Under the pieces are notes generated by a model that saw only the letters and a list, made by a program, of their open reading frames with translations, was not told the DNA's origin and did no database searches. The translations under genes and the position numbers were made by a program. 64,000 nt of DNA from Aquabacterium parvum (GTDB taxonomy: Bacteria; Pseudomonadota; Gammaproteobacteria; Burkholderiales; Burkholderiaceae_C), in contig NZ_LFRI01000100.1 in the NCBI RefSeq assembly GCF_001447195.1, positions 62,001 to 126,000 on the forward strand. Direction: 5' to 3'. Each line of letters begins with the position of its first letter. The stretch's first letter is position 1. This document shows, piece after piece, positions 11,746 through 20,460 of the stretch.

Positions 11746-12554
11746 GCCGACCGTTGCTTCAGGTGCAAGGTGTGAGCAAGCGCTTTGGCGGCGTGCAGGC
11801 GCTCAGCGACGTGGGCCTGGACGTGTTGCCGGGGCAGGTGCACGGCCTCATCGGCCCCAATGGCGCCGGCAAGACCACTTTCTTCAACACCATCACCGGT
11901 CTGGTGCCCGTGGATGCGGGGCGCTTCGAGCTCGATGGCCGCGCTTACAAGCCCAGCGCCGTGCACCTGGTGGCCAAGGCCGGCATCGCGCGCACCTTCC
12001 AGAACATCCGCCTGTTCGCCGACATGACCGCGATCGACAACGTGCGCGTGGGTCGCCACGTGCGCAGCCGCGTGGGCTGGTGGCAGGCGGTGCTGCGCAC
12101 GCGCTCCTTCCTGCACGAAGAGCAGCTCATCACCGACAAGGCCCGCGAGCTGCTGGCCTTCGTCGGGCTCGAGGGCCGGGCGCAGCAAACGGCGCGGACC
12201 CTGAGCTACGGCGACCAGCGTCGCCTGGAGATCGCGCGCGCGCTGGCCACCGAACCCAAGCTGCTGGCCCTGGACGAGCCCGCCGCCGGCATGAACGCGA
12301 CCGAGAAGGTGCAGCTGCGGGAGTTGATCGAGCGCATCCGTCAGCAGGGCCGAGCCGTGCTGCTGATCGAGCACGATGTGAAGCTGGTCATGGGCCTGTG
12401 TGACCACGTGACCGTGCTGGATCAAGGCAAGCTGATCGCCAGCGGCTCGCCCGCCGAGGTTCAGCGCCACCCGGCGGTGATCGCGGCATACCTGGGCACC
12501 TCGCACGCGCCGGTGGCGGCCAAGGATGATGCCCGGCAGGGGGAGGGCGCCTGA
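11742..12554 (+). CDS. livG: branched-chain amino acid ABC transporter ATP-binding protein LivG
   Basis: Cytoplasmic ATPase of the importer, 270 residues. Walker A GPNGAGKTT near residue 45, Q-loop FQNIRLF, a slightly unusual ABC signature LSYGDQRRLEIARAL, Walker B LLALDEPAAGMN and the LivG-typical helix MNATEKVQLRELIERI, then the H-loop IEHDVK. GGAGG lies six bases before the ATG, inside the end of livM. It forms a heterodimer with LivF, encoded directly downstream with the stop and start overlapping by one base. Confidence 0.95.
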
Positions 12555-13276
12555 TGACGAACCCATCGAACAAGCTGCTGGAGCTGCGCGACCTGCGCGT
12601 GGCCTATGGCGGCATCCAGGCCGTCAAGGGTCTGAACCTCGAATTGCGTGAAGGGGAGTTGGTCAGCCTGATCGGTGCCAATGGCGCTGGCAAGTCGACC
12701 ACGCTCAAAGCCATCTGCGGCTTGCTCCAGCCTCAGGGTGGTGAGGTGCGCTACCAAGGCCGCGCCATCGGGGCACAAGGTCCGTGGGGCCTGGTCGCGC
12801 AAGGCCTGGTGATGGTGCCCGAAGGGCGCGGCATCTTCGCGCGCATGAGCATCGAAGAGAACCTGCGCATGGGGGCCTACTTGCGCCGCGATGGCGAAGT
12901 CGACGCCGACATCGACGCGGTGTACCAGCGCTTTCCGCGCCTGAAGGAGCGCCATCGTCAGCTGGCCGGCACCTTGTCGGGTGGTGAGCAGCAGATGCTG
13001 GCCATGGGCCGCGCGCTGCTGGCCCGTCCCAAGCTGCTGCTGCTCGACGAACCCACCATGGGCCTGGCGCCCATCATCGTCGACCAGATCTTCGAGGTCG
13101 TGCGCGATGTGCACGCGCAAGGCGTGACGGTGCTGCTGGTCGAGCAGAACGCGCAGCGTGCCTTGCAGATGGCCGATCGGGCTTACGTGCTGGAGTCGGG
13201 CGAGCTGGCGCTCAGTGGTGCGGCGGCCGAACTGTTGGGTGACGCGCGGGTGCAGGCGGCGTACCTGGGAGGCTGA
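12554..13276 (+). CDS. livF: branched-chain amino acid ABC transporter ATP-binding protein LivF
   Basis: Second ATPase of the importer, 240 residues, as usual for LivF. Walker A GANGAGKST near residue 38, signature LSGGEQQMLAMGRAL, Walker B LLLLDEPTMGLAP, H-loop VEQNAQRAL, and the C-terminal AAYLGG ending typical of this subfamily. It is the last gene of livHMGF and stops 14 bases before a strong hairpin shared with the convergent gene. Confidence 0.95.
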   Translation: MTNPSNKLLELRDLRVAYGGIQAVKGLNLELREGELVSLIGANGAGKSTTLKAICGLLQPQGGEVRYQGRAIGAQGPWGLVAQGLVMVPEGRGIFARMSIEENLRMGAYLRRDGEVDADIDAVYQRFPRLKERHRQLAGTLSGGEQQMLAMGRALLARPKLLLLDEPTMGLAPIIVDQIFEVVRDVHAQGVTVLLVEQNAQRALQMADRAYVLESGELALSGAAAELLGDARVQAAYLGG

Positions 13277-13282
13277 GCCCCA

Positions 13283-13308
13283 AAGAAAAACGCCCCCGAA
13301 GGGGGCGT
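13283..13308 (-). terminator. terminator between livF and the TbpB-like gene
   Basis: Stem ACGCCCCC/GGGGGCGT with loop GAA. Read on the minus strand it is followed by TTTTTCTTT, so it is a proper intrinsic terminator for the TbpB-like gene; on the plus strand the stem lacks a U-tract but may still stop livF transcripts. Confidence 0.85.
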
Positions 13309-13336
13309 CGATGCGAAGGCCTGAGACCCTGCAGAT

Positions 13337-14602
13337 TTATTTTTCGATTCTGGGCTCGCCTTTGACGGCGACGAACGGCGTGGCGTAGCGGGCGTAAACC
13401 GGGCTGGTGAAACCTGGGGCAGTGACCACGGCGGACACATCAGCCACACCGCCTGCCACGGCAGCGTTCTGACCGAAGAAGGCGCCTTCCACCTTGCCGG
13501 TGATGGCCTTGTAGGGACCTCCGATGTCCAGCGACTTGGAGCTGAACTGGCTGCCGCTGATGGTGCCTGCCGCGCTGAAGCTCAGGGCACCGTTGACCTG
13601 GTAGCCACCGTTGGCGGTCTGTTGCAACTGGCCGCCCATGAGGGGGTTCGACACACCGGAGCCGCCGTTGAAATCGGCTTTGAAGGTGCTGGTACCGAAG
13701 TTCACGCTCATCTGAACAGAGCCGGTCGCGTTGCCAGCGCCATTGAACGTGTTGCCGTAGTAGTTGGCCTGGGCATTGCTCAAGCGCAGGTTGTCCATGT
13801 CCTGTGCCGGGGTCGTGATGCCCCAGACGCCGTACATCTCACCGAATTGCTCAGTTCCGGACAGCGGCGGCGAGTCAGTGCCACCAGACACGTACCGAAC
13901 GATCGTCAGGCCACCTTGGAACTTGCCCACTGGAACGCCAGAAGGAGACGATTCAAGGTCGGTTTCGATGCTCACGCGCTCGTAATTGCCTTCTGCACCA
14001 ACTGGCAAGTCGGCGAAGGGGGTTTCGTAGTCGTGGCTGTTGAGGCCATCAAGAACCAGAGGTCCTTGAACATTGAAGCTCGGCACGGTCGCCGGCTCGT
14101 CGGAGCGAATCGGCTGTGTGCTGATCGACATCGACTCAGGCAGCCAGGTGGGTGCCGTCGTGGTTTGGGGGAAGAGCTGGAAGCCAACGCGCAGGTCGTT
14201 GGACTCCCCTTCAGAGATCGCTGCCACTTCGAGTTGTTTCTGGTCCCAGGAGTAGGTCGACAGGGCCATCACGCCGAAGCCACACAGGCCACCGCTGGTG
14301 CAGGCGCTGACCACGGGGGGTTGCACAGGGGGCTGCACGGGCGTGGACGGTGTCACAGCACCCACCGGGCGGTAGAGCTCGGTGGTGCCTGCCAGCAGCG
14401 GCAGCGGTGTTTGCGGGCCGGCGGCGGTGGGTTCGAGCTCTTCCCAGATGCCCCATTGGCTGGACGAATCCTGCGCAATCGTCACGTTCGAATAGAGCAC
14501 GACCTTGGCGAAATCGGCCTGGGTAGGGCCATTGGCATGGGCGCTCAGGCTGCATGCGGCGGCCACTGCGGTGGCCAGGAGGGTCGGGATGCGGTTTGCC
14601 AT
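13337..14602 (-). CDS. exported TbpB-like barrel protein, probable Slam substrate
   Basis: 421 residues with a signal peptide (MANRIPTLLATAVAAACSLSAHA, cleavage likely after AHA). The middle is rich in Ser, Thr, Pro and Gly. The C-terminal 150 residues carry repeated beta-strand blocks ending in GKVEGAFFGQNAAVAGGVADV, the hallmark of the transferrin-binding-protein B beta-barrel domain found in Slam-dependent surface or secreted proteins. The cysteine at the signal end (AAAC) is a poor lipobox, so a soluble secreted form is more likely than a lipoprotein (inference). It starts 16 bases after the Slam-like gene with AGGAG seven bases upstream, so the two form an operon. Likely cargo roles in the family are metal or haem-protein binding; ligand unknown here. 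Confidence 0.75.
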   Translation of the reverse strand: MANRIPTLLATAVAAACSLSAHANGPTQADFAKVVLYSNVTIAQDSSSQWGIWEELEPTAAGPQTPLPLLAGTTELYRPVGAVTPSTPVQPPVQPPVVSACTSGGLCGFGVMALSTYSWDQKQLEVAAISEGESNDLRVGFQLFPQTTTAPTWLPESMSISTQPIRSDEPATVPSFNVQGPLVLDGLNSHDYETPFADLPVGAEGNYERVSIETDLESSPSGVPVGKFQGGLTIVRYVSGGTDSPPLSGTEQFGEMYGVWGITTPAQDMDNLRLSNAQANYYGNTFNGAGNATGSVQMSVNFGTSTFKADFNGGSGVSNPLMGGQLQQTANGGYQVNGALSFSAAGTISGSQFSSKSLDIGGPYKAITGKVEGAFFGQNAAVAGGVADVSAVVTAPGFTSPVYARYATPFVAVKGEPRIEK

Positions 14603-14618
14603 GGTGGTGCTCCTGCTA

Positions 14619-15902
14619 TCAGAAACTGCGATTGAGGTTGATCGTGACGGTGTCGCGGTCGTAGCCGTACAAGGTCAGGTTGGCCTTGTTGTGGATGTTG
14701 GCGAGGGTGGCGGCGAGCTGCCACTTCTCCATCAGGCCGGCGTTGAAGGTGTAGGCCGCGCCCAGTTCGATGCGGCGCTCGGTCTCGCGGCGGCTGACCG
14801 CAAACACAGGCTCGACACCGATGTGGCGTGCGTTGCGCCAGGCGGCGCGGGTGAACAGGTCGATGCCGGCAAGCTGCGCGCGAGCGCCCACGAACCACTC
14901 GTCACCGGTGTAGCTGAAGCGGTCTTCGCGAGCCGATTCTTCGAACAGGCGCACGCCGCCTTGCAGCGACCAAGTCTGGTTGCCCATCATGCGGCCATAG
15001 CTGGCGCCGACGCTGCGGTACTGGCCTTCGCGGGCAGAGTCACCAGCGCGGTGGAAGTCGCGCTTGACCCACTGCGCGTCAAGCGTGAGTTCGCCGCTGC
15101 GGCCGACCTTCCAGGTGCCCGAGGGGCTGATGGAGCTGTAGAGGCCCAGGTGCTCGCCACCGAAATGCAGGTCGTCGAGCTGGAAGTTCAGGTTGCCGCG
15201 CCAGCTGTTGCCAACGATGAGGGCAGGACCGGTGGCCACGGTCACGACATCCAGGTCGTACTCGTTGAACTGCTTGTAGCCCTTGTGATAGAGGCCCAGG
15301 GAGCTGGTCCACAGCAGGCGCGAGGGCTGGTCGAGCACGCGCACGGGGGCAGGGCGTTGCCAGGTGTGGCGCAGCTCGGCCTGGGCGATGCTGCCCCAGT
15401 CGGACTTGTTGGTGAACTCGGAGTTGAGCAGCAGGTCACCACCGTTGAACGAGCCCAGCAGGGTCGAATCGGGGCCGGCGTTGACGTTGCTGTCGTAGAT
15501 CAGACCGAGCGAGACGTTGGCTTCGAAGCGGTGGGGCTGACCGAAGTTGGCGCGCTCTTCCAGCTCGATCTGCTTGAGGAAGCTGCTGATCGACAGGCGA
15601 ACGGTCTCAGGGGTGTTCGGGTCCTTGAGCACGCGCTCGGCTTCGGCGCGGGCACGGGCGTAGTCCAGCGTGCGGTGGTAGGCAACGGCGAGCTCGAGGC
15701 GTGCGCGGTTGAGCGTCGGGTTGGCCGCCAGCAAAGACTCCAGGGTCTCGATCGAGGCGTAAGGCAGCCCCGTCTCGCGCTGGTACAGGCCGAGGCGGTA
15801 CTGATCGTCCACGCTCGATTGAGCCAGGCTGGCAGTGGACAGGGCGAAGAGCACACAGGCGGTCAGGCCTTTGAGGCCGGATCGTCCGAGGATCTGAGGC
15901 AT
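14619..15902 (-). CDS. Slam-family outer-membrane translocon (TPR + DUF560 barrel), type XI secretion
   Basis: 427 residues, matching Slam proteins. Signal peptide 1-27 (…STASLA/QSS), an alpha-helical TPR-like periplasmic part to about residue 125 (YRLGLYQRETG, ARLELAVAYHRTLDYARARA), then a beta-barrel from about 135 (FEANVSLGLIYDSNVN) to the C-terminus, which ends in Phe (INLNRSF) as outer-membrane barrels do. Slam proteins move TbpB-like proteins across the outer membrane. The ATG at 15902 has GGAG eight bases upstream. The TbpB-like gene directly downstream is its probable substrate. An upstream frame extension to 15974 has no ribosome site. Confidence 0.82.
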   Translation of the reverse strand: MPQILGRSGLKGLTACVLFALSTASLAQSSVDDQYRLGLYQRETGLPYASIETLESLLAANPTLNRARLELAVAYHRTLDYARARAEAERVLKDPNTPETVRLSISSFLKQIELEERANFGQPHRFEANVSLGLIYDSNVNAGPDSTLLGSFNGGDLLLNSEFTNKSDWGSIAQAELRHTWQRPAPVRVLDQPSRLLWTSSLGLYHKGYKQFNEYDLDVVTVATGPALIVGNSWRGNLNFQLDDLHFGGEHLGLYSSISPSGTWKVGRSGELTLDAQWVKRDFHRAGDSAREGQYRSVGASYGRMMGNQTWSLQGGVRLFEESAREDRFSYTGDEWFVGARAQLAGIDLFTRAAWRNARHIGVEPVFAVSRRETERRIELGAAYTFNAGLMEKWQLAATLANIHNKANLTLYGYDRDTVTINLNRSF

Positions 15903-16019
15903 GGAAATCTCCGTGTGGGCCTGGAACCCACATGTAAATTTTGTAAGTGATCCAGTATGGGTGGTTTGACCCATCTTGGGGGCATGGCTCCCCCCTGCGC
16001 CTTGGGGGGGCAGAGGCGC

Positions 16020-16039
16020 AAAAAGCGAGGGTTCCCTCG
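16020..16039 (-). terminator. terminator after the HIT-family gene
   Basis: Inverted repeat CGAGGG/CCCTCG with a very small loop; on the minus strand it is followed by CTTTTT. It lies 120 bases past the stop of the HIT gene. A second C-rich/G-rich hairpin lies at about 15990-16010. The rest of the gap 15903-16159 shows nothing else clear. Confidence 0.55.
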
Positions 16040-16159
16040 AAAAAGGGGGGAGCTGACCGGTATTTTTGCACTAATGGCCCGGAGCCGAGCCAGCGCAGTG
16101 TACGAACCCGAGCCCCGCGCCACACCATCCAAAAGGACGGCTTTGGGCGAGGTCGCTCT

Positions 16160-16576
16160 TCAGAGCGCGGCGGTGATGCGCTCTGCGACGGACTTCAGGT
16201 GTGCCATGTCCGCCATCACGGCGGCGTGCGGCCTGCGCAGGTCGGCGATCGAGCCAGGGATCACGTGGATGTGAAAGTGCGGCACGGTCTGGCCGGCGGC
16301 CTCACCATTGAGTTGCATCAGCACGATGCCTTGGGCACCCAGGCCCTTCTTTTGCGCGTTGCCGATGCGGCGCACGGTGGCCATGCAGGCGGCCGCAGCG
16401 GCGTCGGACAGCTCGAACAGCGTGGTGGCCGCCTCCTTGGGGATGACCAGCGCGTGGCCTTCGGCCTGCGGCATGATGTCCATGAAGGCCAGCGTGTGCT
16501 CATCCTCGAAGAGCTTGATGCACGGGATCTCGCCGCGCAGGATCTTGGCAAAGATGTTGTTCGTGTCGTAGGCCAT
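16160..16576 (-). CDS. HIT family nucleotide-binding protein (HinT-like)
   Basis: 138-residue histidine triad protein. The catalytic triad motif HFHIHVIP is near residue 98. HinT-type enzymes hydrolyse adenosine phosphoramidates and other NMP conjugates in the cytoplasm. The N-terminal IFAKILRGEIPCIK block and length are standard. I start at ATG 16576, six bases after GGAG; the ATG six bases upstream touches the ribosome site. It sits 33 bases downstream of the reductase gene on the same strand, so a two-gene operon is likely. Confidence 0.93.
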   Translation of the reverse strand: MAYDTNNIFAKILRGEIPCIKLFEDEHTLAFMDIMPQAEGHALVIPKEAATTLFELSDAAAAACMATVRRIGNAQKKGLGAQGIVLMQLNGEAAGQTVPHFHIHVIPGSIADLRRPHAAVMADMAHLKSVAERITAAL

Positions 16577-16609
16577 GGTCATCTCCTGTTCCTGTTGAAG
16601 GTGTGGGGT

Positions 16610-17656
16610 TCAGCCGCCGTGCTTGTCGGCTTCGCTGGTGAAAGCGTCGGCGTAGAAGAATTCGTCAGGCAGGCCTGCCCGGGTGGTGAAGTCACTGCGG
16701 GCGCTGCTGACCATGATCGGGGCGCCGCAGGCATAGACCTCGTGGGCAGACAGGTCTGGCAGGTCGGCCAGCACGGCCTGGTGCACGAAGCCGGTGCGGC
16801 CCTGCCAGCCGTCTTCGGGGTGGGCGTCGGAGAGCACGGGCACGTAGTTCAACCAGGGCAGCTCTGCGGCTTGCTGCGTGGCCCAGTCGTGCAGGTAGAG
16901 GTCGGCTCGGCTGCGGCAGCCCCAATACAGCGTGGTCGGGCGTTCGATGCCCTCGTGGCGCATGTGCTCGACGATGGCCTTGATGGGGGCAAAGCCGGTG
17001 CCCGAGGCCAGCAGCACGATGGGGCGGTCGGAGTCGTCGCGCAGGAAGAAGGTGCCGTGCGGGCCTTCGACACGCAGGATTTCCTTTTCCCTCATGCCAC
17101 CGAAAACGTGGTCCGTGAACAGGCCACCCGGCATGTGGCGGATGTGCAGCTCGATGCCACCCGCAGCGCCCGGCTCTTTGGCGGTGTGCGGGGCGTTGGC
17201 CATGGAGTAGCTGCGCCGCACGCCGTCTTTGAGGATGAACTCGATGTACTGGCCGGCACGAAAGCCGAATTGATGGGTGGCGGGCAGCTGCAGCCGGATC
17301 ACCATCACATCGGGCGCGACCGGCGTCAGGCTGGTCACGCGGGTGGGCATCTTGATGACCGGGTGATCGCCCAGGCCCACCACCTGACGCGACTCGATGA
17401 CGAGGTCGGTCTGAGGCGTGGCGCAGCAGCTCAGCATCCAGCCGGCGGCTTCTTCGGCCTCACTCAGGGCCTTGGCCTGGTGGGCGCCGTGGATGACGCG
17501 GCCCTCCAGCAGCTTGCACTTGCAGGAGCCACAGGCGCCGTCCTTGCAGCCGTAGGGCAGGCCGACACCGGAGCCGATGGCGGCGCTCAGCACGGTCTCA
17601 TCGCGCTGCATGGAAAAAGAACGCCCGCTGGGCTGGATCGAGACGGTGAAACTCAT
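16610..17656 (-). CDS. ferredoxin-domain oxidoreductase (CDP-6-deoxy-delta-3,4-glucoseen reductase-like)
   Basis: 348-residue electron-transfer flavoprotein. An N-terminal plant-type [2Fe-2S] ferredoxin (GCKDGACGSCKCKLLEG with a fourth Cys in MLSCCATP) is followed by an FNR module: FAD-binding RSYSMAN near 195 and NAD(P)-binding GTGFAPIKAIVEH near 245, ending with YACGAP and a FYADAF-type C-terminus. Proteins of this order are annotated in Burkholderiales as CDP-6-deoxy-glucoseen reductase or as phenol/methane-monooxygenase reductase components. No partner oxygenase is nearby, so the true electron acceptor is unknown. Upstream lies a 59-base divergent gap to the epimerase gene. Confidence 0.88.
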   Translation of the reverse strand: MSFTVSIQPSGRSFSMQRDETVLSAAIGSGVGLPYGCKDGACGSCKCKLLEGRVIHGAHQAKALSEAEEAAGWMLSCCATPQTDLVIESRQVVGLGDHPVIKMPTRVTSLTPVAPDVMVIRLQLPATHQFGFRAGQYIEFILKDGVRRSYSMANAPHTAKEPGAAGGIELHIRHMPGGLFTDHVFGGMREKEILRVEGPHGTFFLRDDSDRPIVLLASGTGFAPIKAIVEHMRHEGIERPTTLYWGCRSRADLYLHDWATQQAAELPWLNYVPVLSDAHPEDGWQGRTGFVHQAVLADLPDLSAHEVYACGAPIMVSSARSDFTTRAGLPDEFFYADAFTSEADKHGG

Positions 17657-17715
17657 GATCGAGGCGAAGAAAGAGGGCGCACGGCAAGGCGATTGGAAAC
17701 AGGCATGATTCTCCC

Positions 17716-18738
17716 ATGTCCCTTTTCAGGTCGTCCCCCGCTGTCGCTCCCGCCACCTGGTGTCCCCGTGCTTCGCCGAGGGTGCACAGGCCCCGGGCTT
17801 TTCGCCAGGCTCGCTTGCTGATCGTGGGCTGCGGCGACGTGGGGCAGCGCGTGTTGCGCGAACTCGGCGGCAGGCTTCGCGTGCGCGTGCTGACCTCGTC
17901 TGCGTCGCGCGTGCCGGCCCTGCGGCAATGGGGCGTCACACCCTTGGTGGGCTCGCTCGATGTGCCTGGTTCATTGGCTCGGCTGGCAGGGCTGGCCCCA
18001 CGCGTGCTGCACCTGGCGCCACCGCCCGGCAGCGGCAGCCGCGACCCCCGCACGGCGGCCCTGCTGCACGCATTGGCGCAGCGCGGCGGGTCGGTCAGCC
18101 TGGTTTATGGCAGCACCACTGGTGTGTATGGCGATGCGGCGGGCGCTTTATTTGACGAGACGCGCACGGTCGCACCTCAGTCGGACCGCGCGCGCAGGCG
18201 CGTGGATGCCGAGCAGCGCTTGAGGGCGTTCGGGCGTCGCAAGGCGCGGGCCGCGCACCGTCACAGCGCTCGGCTGGAAGGTGGCGTGGCCGTGGGCATC
18301 CTGCGCATACCCGGCATCTACGCCGTGGGCCGCGAGGGTGGGGACCCGCGCGAGCGCGTGCGCAGAGGCTCGCCGGTGCTGGCGCGCGAGCACGACGTCT
18401 ACACCAACCACATCCACGCCGATGACCTGGCCCGCGCCTGCATGCTGGCCTTGTGGCGGCTCAAGCCGCAGCGCGTGGTGCATGTGTGCGACGACACCCA
18501 GCACCTGATGGGCGATCACTTCGATCGGGTGGCCGACCTCAGCGGCTTGCCTCGCCCACCCAGGCTGGCGCGCGACGAGTTGCGTGCGCGGGTCAGTCCG
18601 ATGCAATGGAGCTTCCTGTGCGAGTCGCGTCGACTGAGCAATGTCCGGATGAAACACGAACTTGGCCTGGTGTTGCGTCACCCGGGGCTGTCGCTGGACC
18701 CGTCCCCCCTGGACATGGGGGCAACCCCGACCGGCTGA
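17716..18738 (+). CDS. NAD-dependent epimerase/dehydratase-like SDR protein (YeeZ-like)
   Basis: 340-residue extended-SDR protein. After about 30 residues of low-complexity N-terminus comes the Rossmann motif LLIVGCGDVGQRVL, then VLHLAPPPGSG, VYGSTTGVYGD (the YeeZ-type YGSTTGVYG block) and ILRIPGIYAVGREGG. The family includes YeeZ and other nucleotide-sugar epimerase-like proteins without known substrate. The chain has more Arg than most, and an alternative start at the GTG/TTG near 17815 (LLIVGCG) would remove the odd N-terminus. Divergent from the reductase gene and 66 bases before the esterase gene. Confidence 0.85.
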   Translation: MSLFRSSPAVAPATWCPRASPRVHRPRAFRQARLLIVGCGDVGQRVLRELGGRLRVRVLTSSASRVPALRQWGVTPLVGSLDVPGSLARLAGLAPRVLHLAPPPGSGSRDPRTAALLHALAQRGGSVSLVYGSTTGVYGDAAGALFDETRTVAPQSDRARRRVDAEQRLRAFGRRKARAAHRHSARLEGGVAVGILRIPGIYAVGREGGDPRERVRRGSPVLAREHDVYTNHIHADDLARACMLALWRLKPQRVVHVCDDTQHLMGDHFDRVADLSGLPRPPRLARDELRARVSPMQWSFLCESRRLSNVRMKHELGLVLRHPGLSLDPSPLDMGATPTG

Positions 18739-18804
18739 GGCGAACTTCGGGGGCAGACTCGCCAACCATCCGAGTTCAACACACACCACCAGAGGGGTTC
18801 CCAC

Positions 18805-19815
18805 ATGCGCATCAGCTTGCACACCAGCGTCCGACTGGCCCTGACCGCCGCTGCCTTGGCCGCAGCATCGTCGGCCCAGGCTTACTCTCAGATCGTCGCC
18901 TTTGGCGACAGCCTGTCCGACAACGGCAACCTGCATGCCCTGATGGCGAAGTTCGGTGTGGACACGCCCGCCTCGCCGTATTTCGAGGGTCGGTTCAGCG
19001 ACGGCCCCGTGGCGGTGGAAGTCATGGCCAAGCAGCTGGGCCTGGCGCTCGATGACCGCGCATACGGTGGCGCCACCACCGGCACGGGCAACAAGACGGC
19101 CACGCCCATCCTGGACGCCACCGGCATGACCTCTCAGGTCAAGCAGTACCTCGGCGAGAAGTCGAACGCGGTGGACGCCGAGGCTTTGTACTTCGTGTGG
19201 GGCGGCGGCAATGATGTCTTCAAGCTGCTCGACAGCGCCACGCCGATCACGACGGAGACGGTCACCCAGCTGTTGATTCAGGCTCGCAGCAACTACGAGG
19301 GCATGATCCGCTCGCTGGACGCCGGTGGTGCGCAGCACTTCTTCCTGCCGACGCTGCCCGACCTGGGCGCCAGTGGCCTGGGCTTTGCGGGTGGCACGCA
19401 GCTGCAGAACGCCTTGCATCAGATCAGCGTGGCCTTCAACCAGGGCCTGACCTTCACCGCCAACAAGCTGGAGGCCGAGCTGGGCGTGGACATCACCTTG
19501 TTCGATGTCTACCCCTCGTTCCTGGCCGTGACCAAGGAGATCGTCGGCGCGGGTGGCACCGCCAGCCTGCCTTGCTGGACCGGCAACTACAGCGGCACCG
19601 GCGGCACCCTTTGCGCCGACTCCGATCAACACGTGCTGTTCGACAAAGTGCACCCAACGGCTTACGTGCACAACCACCTGGGGCTGCAAATGGCTGCCGC
19701 CGTGCCCGAGCCTGGCACCTGGGTGCTGAGCTTCACCGGCCTGTTGGCCGTGGGTGCGCTGGCCCGTCGTCGCCAACAGGCGGCCGTCAAGTCGGCGCTG
19801 GTGTCTTGTCCTTGA
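18805..19815 (+). CDS. GDSL/SGNH esterase with PEP-CTERM sorting signal
   Basis: 336-residue secreted lipase/esterase. Signal peptide 1-27 (ending ASSAQA), then block I FGDSLSDNGN with the catalytic Ser, block III WGGGNDV, and block V DKVHPT with the Asp-His pair, so the SGNH catalytic set is complete. The C-terminus has the PEP-CTERM tripartite signal: VPEPGTW, a hydrophobic helix and RRR near residue 322, which directs export through an exosortase (XrtA/EpsH) not present in this window. The 3' end overlaps the convergent nth gene by 29 bases. Confidence 0.92.
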   Translation: MRISLHTSVRLALTAAALAAASSAQAYSQIVAFGDSLSDNGNLHALMAKFGVDTPASPYFEGRFSDGPVAVEVMAKQLGLALDDRAYGGATTGTGNKTATPILDATGMTSQVKQYLGEKSNAVDAEALYFVWGGGNDVFKLLDSATPITTETVTQLLIQARSNYEGMIRSLDAGGAQHFFLPTLPDLGASGLGFAGGTQLQNALHQISVAFNQGLTFTANKLEAELGVDITLFDVYPSFLAVTKEIVGAGGTASLPCWTGNYSGTGGTLCADSDQHVLFDKVHPTAYVHNHLGLQMAAAVPEPGTWVLSFTGLLAVGALARRRQQAAVKSALVSCP

Positions 19816-20428
19816 AGTGACAGGTCGCGGCCACGCTGCATTCCCAGCAGCGTGGTTTGCGTGCCTGGCAAACATAGCGCCCATGCAGGATCAACCAATG
19901 GTGCGCGTGCTGCAGGTAAGGCGCAGGGATGCGCTTGAGCAGCTTGAGCTCCACCGCCAGCGGCGTCTTGCCAGGCGCGAGCCCGGTTCGGTTGCCCATG
20001 CGAAAGATGTGCGTGTCCACCGCCATGGTGGGCTCGCCGAATGCCACGTTGAGCACGACATTGGCTGTTTTGCGCCCCACGCCCGGCAGCGCCTCCAGGG
20101 CCTCTCTGTCGTGCGGCACCTCGCCGCCGTGCTGCTCGATGAGGATGCGGCAGGTTTCCAGCAGGTGCCGGGCCTTGCTTTTGTACAGACCGATGGTGCG
20201 GATGTGTTCGCACAGGCCTTCTTCGCCCAGCGCCAGGATGGCGGCGGGCGTGTTGGCCACGGGAAAGAGCTTGGCCGTGGCCTTGTTGACGCCCACGTCG
20301 GTCGCCTGAGCTGAGAGCAGCACGGCGGTCAGCAACTCGAAGGGCGTGCTGTAGTGCAGCTCGGTCTCGGGGTGGGGGTTGGCGGCCTGGAGCGTCTGGA
20401 AAAACGCTTCGATCTCGGCCGGTTTCAT
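19787..20428 (-). CDS. nth: endonuclease III
   Basis: DNA glycosylase/AP lyase of base-excision repair, removing oxidised pyrimidines. The helix-hairpin-helix motif LPGVGRKTANVV holds the catalytic Lys; the catalytic Asp is in VDTHIFR; the C-terminal [4Fe-4S] cluster ligands are spaced C-x6-C-x2-C-x5-C, ending in CHFKDKTPAPT. Length 213 is standard. I start at ATG 20428 (MKPAEIEAFF), which matches where family members begin; an in-frame GTG at 20449 is also open and neither has a strong ribosome site. Lies downstream of the TPM-domain gene with about 30 bases between. Confidence 0.94.
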   Translation of the reverse strand: MKPAEIEAFFQTLQAANPHPETELHYSTPFELLTAVLLSAQATDVGVNKATAKLFPVANTPAAILALGEEGLCEHIRTIGLYKSKARHLLETCRILIEQHGGEVPHDREALEALPGVGRKTANVVLNVAFGEPTMAVDTHIFRMGNRTGLAPGKTPLAVELKLLKRIPAPYLQHAHHWLILHGRYVCQARKPRCWECSVAATCHFKDKTPAPT

Positions 20429-20460
20429 CAGGGTGCTGGGACGGGTCACTTCGGGTCGAT

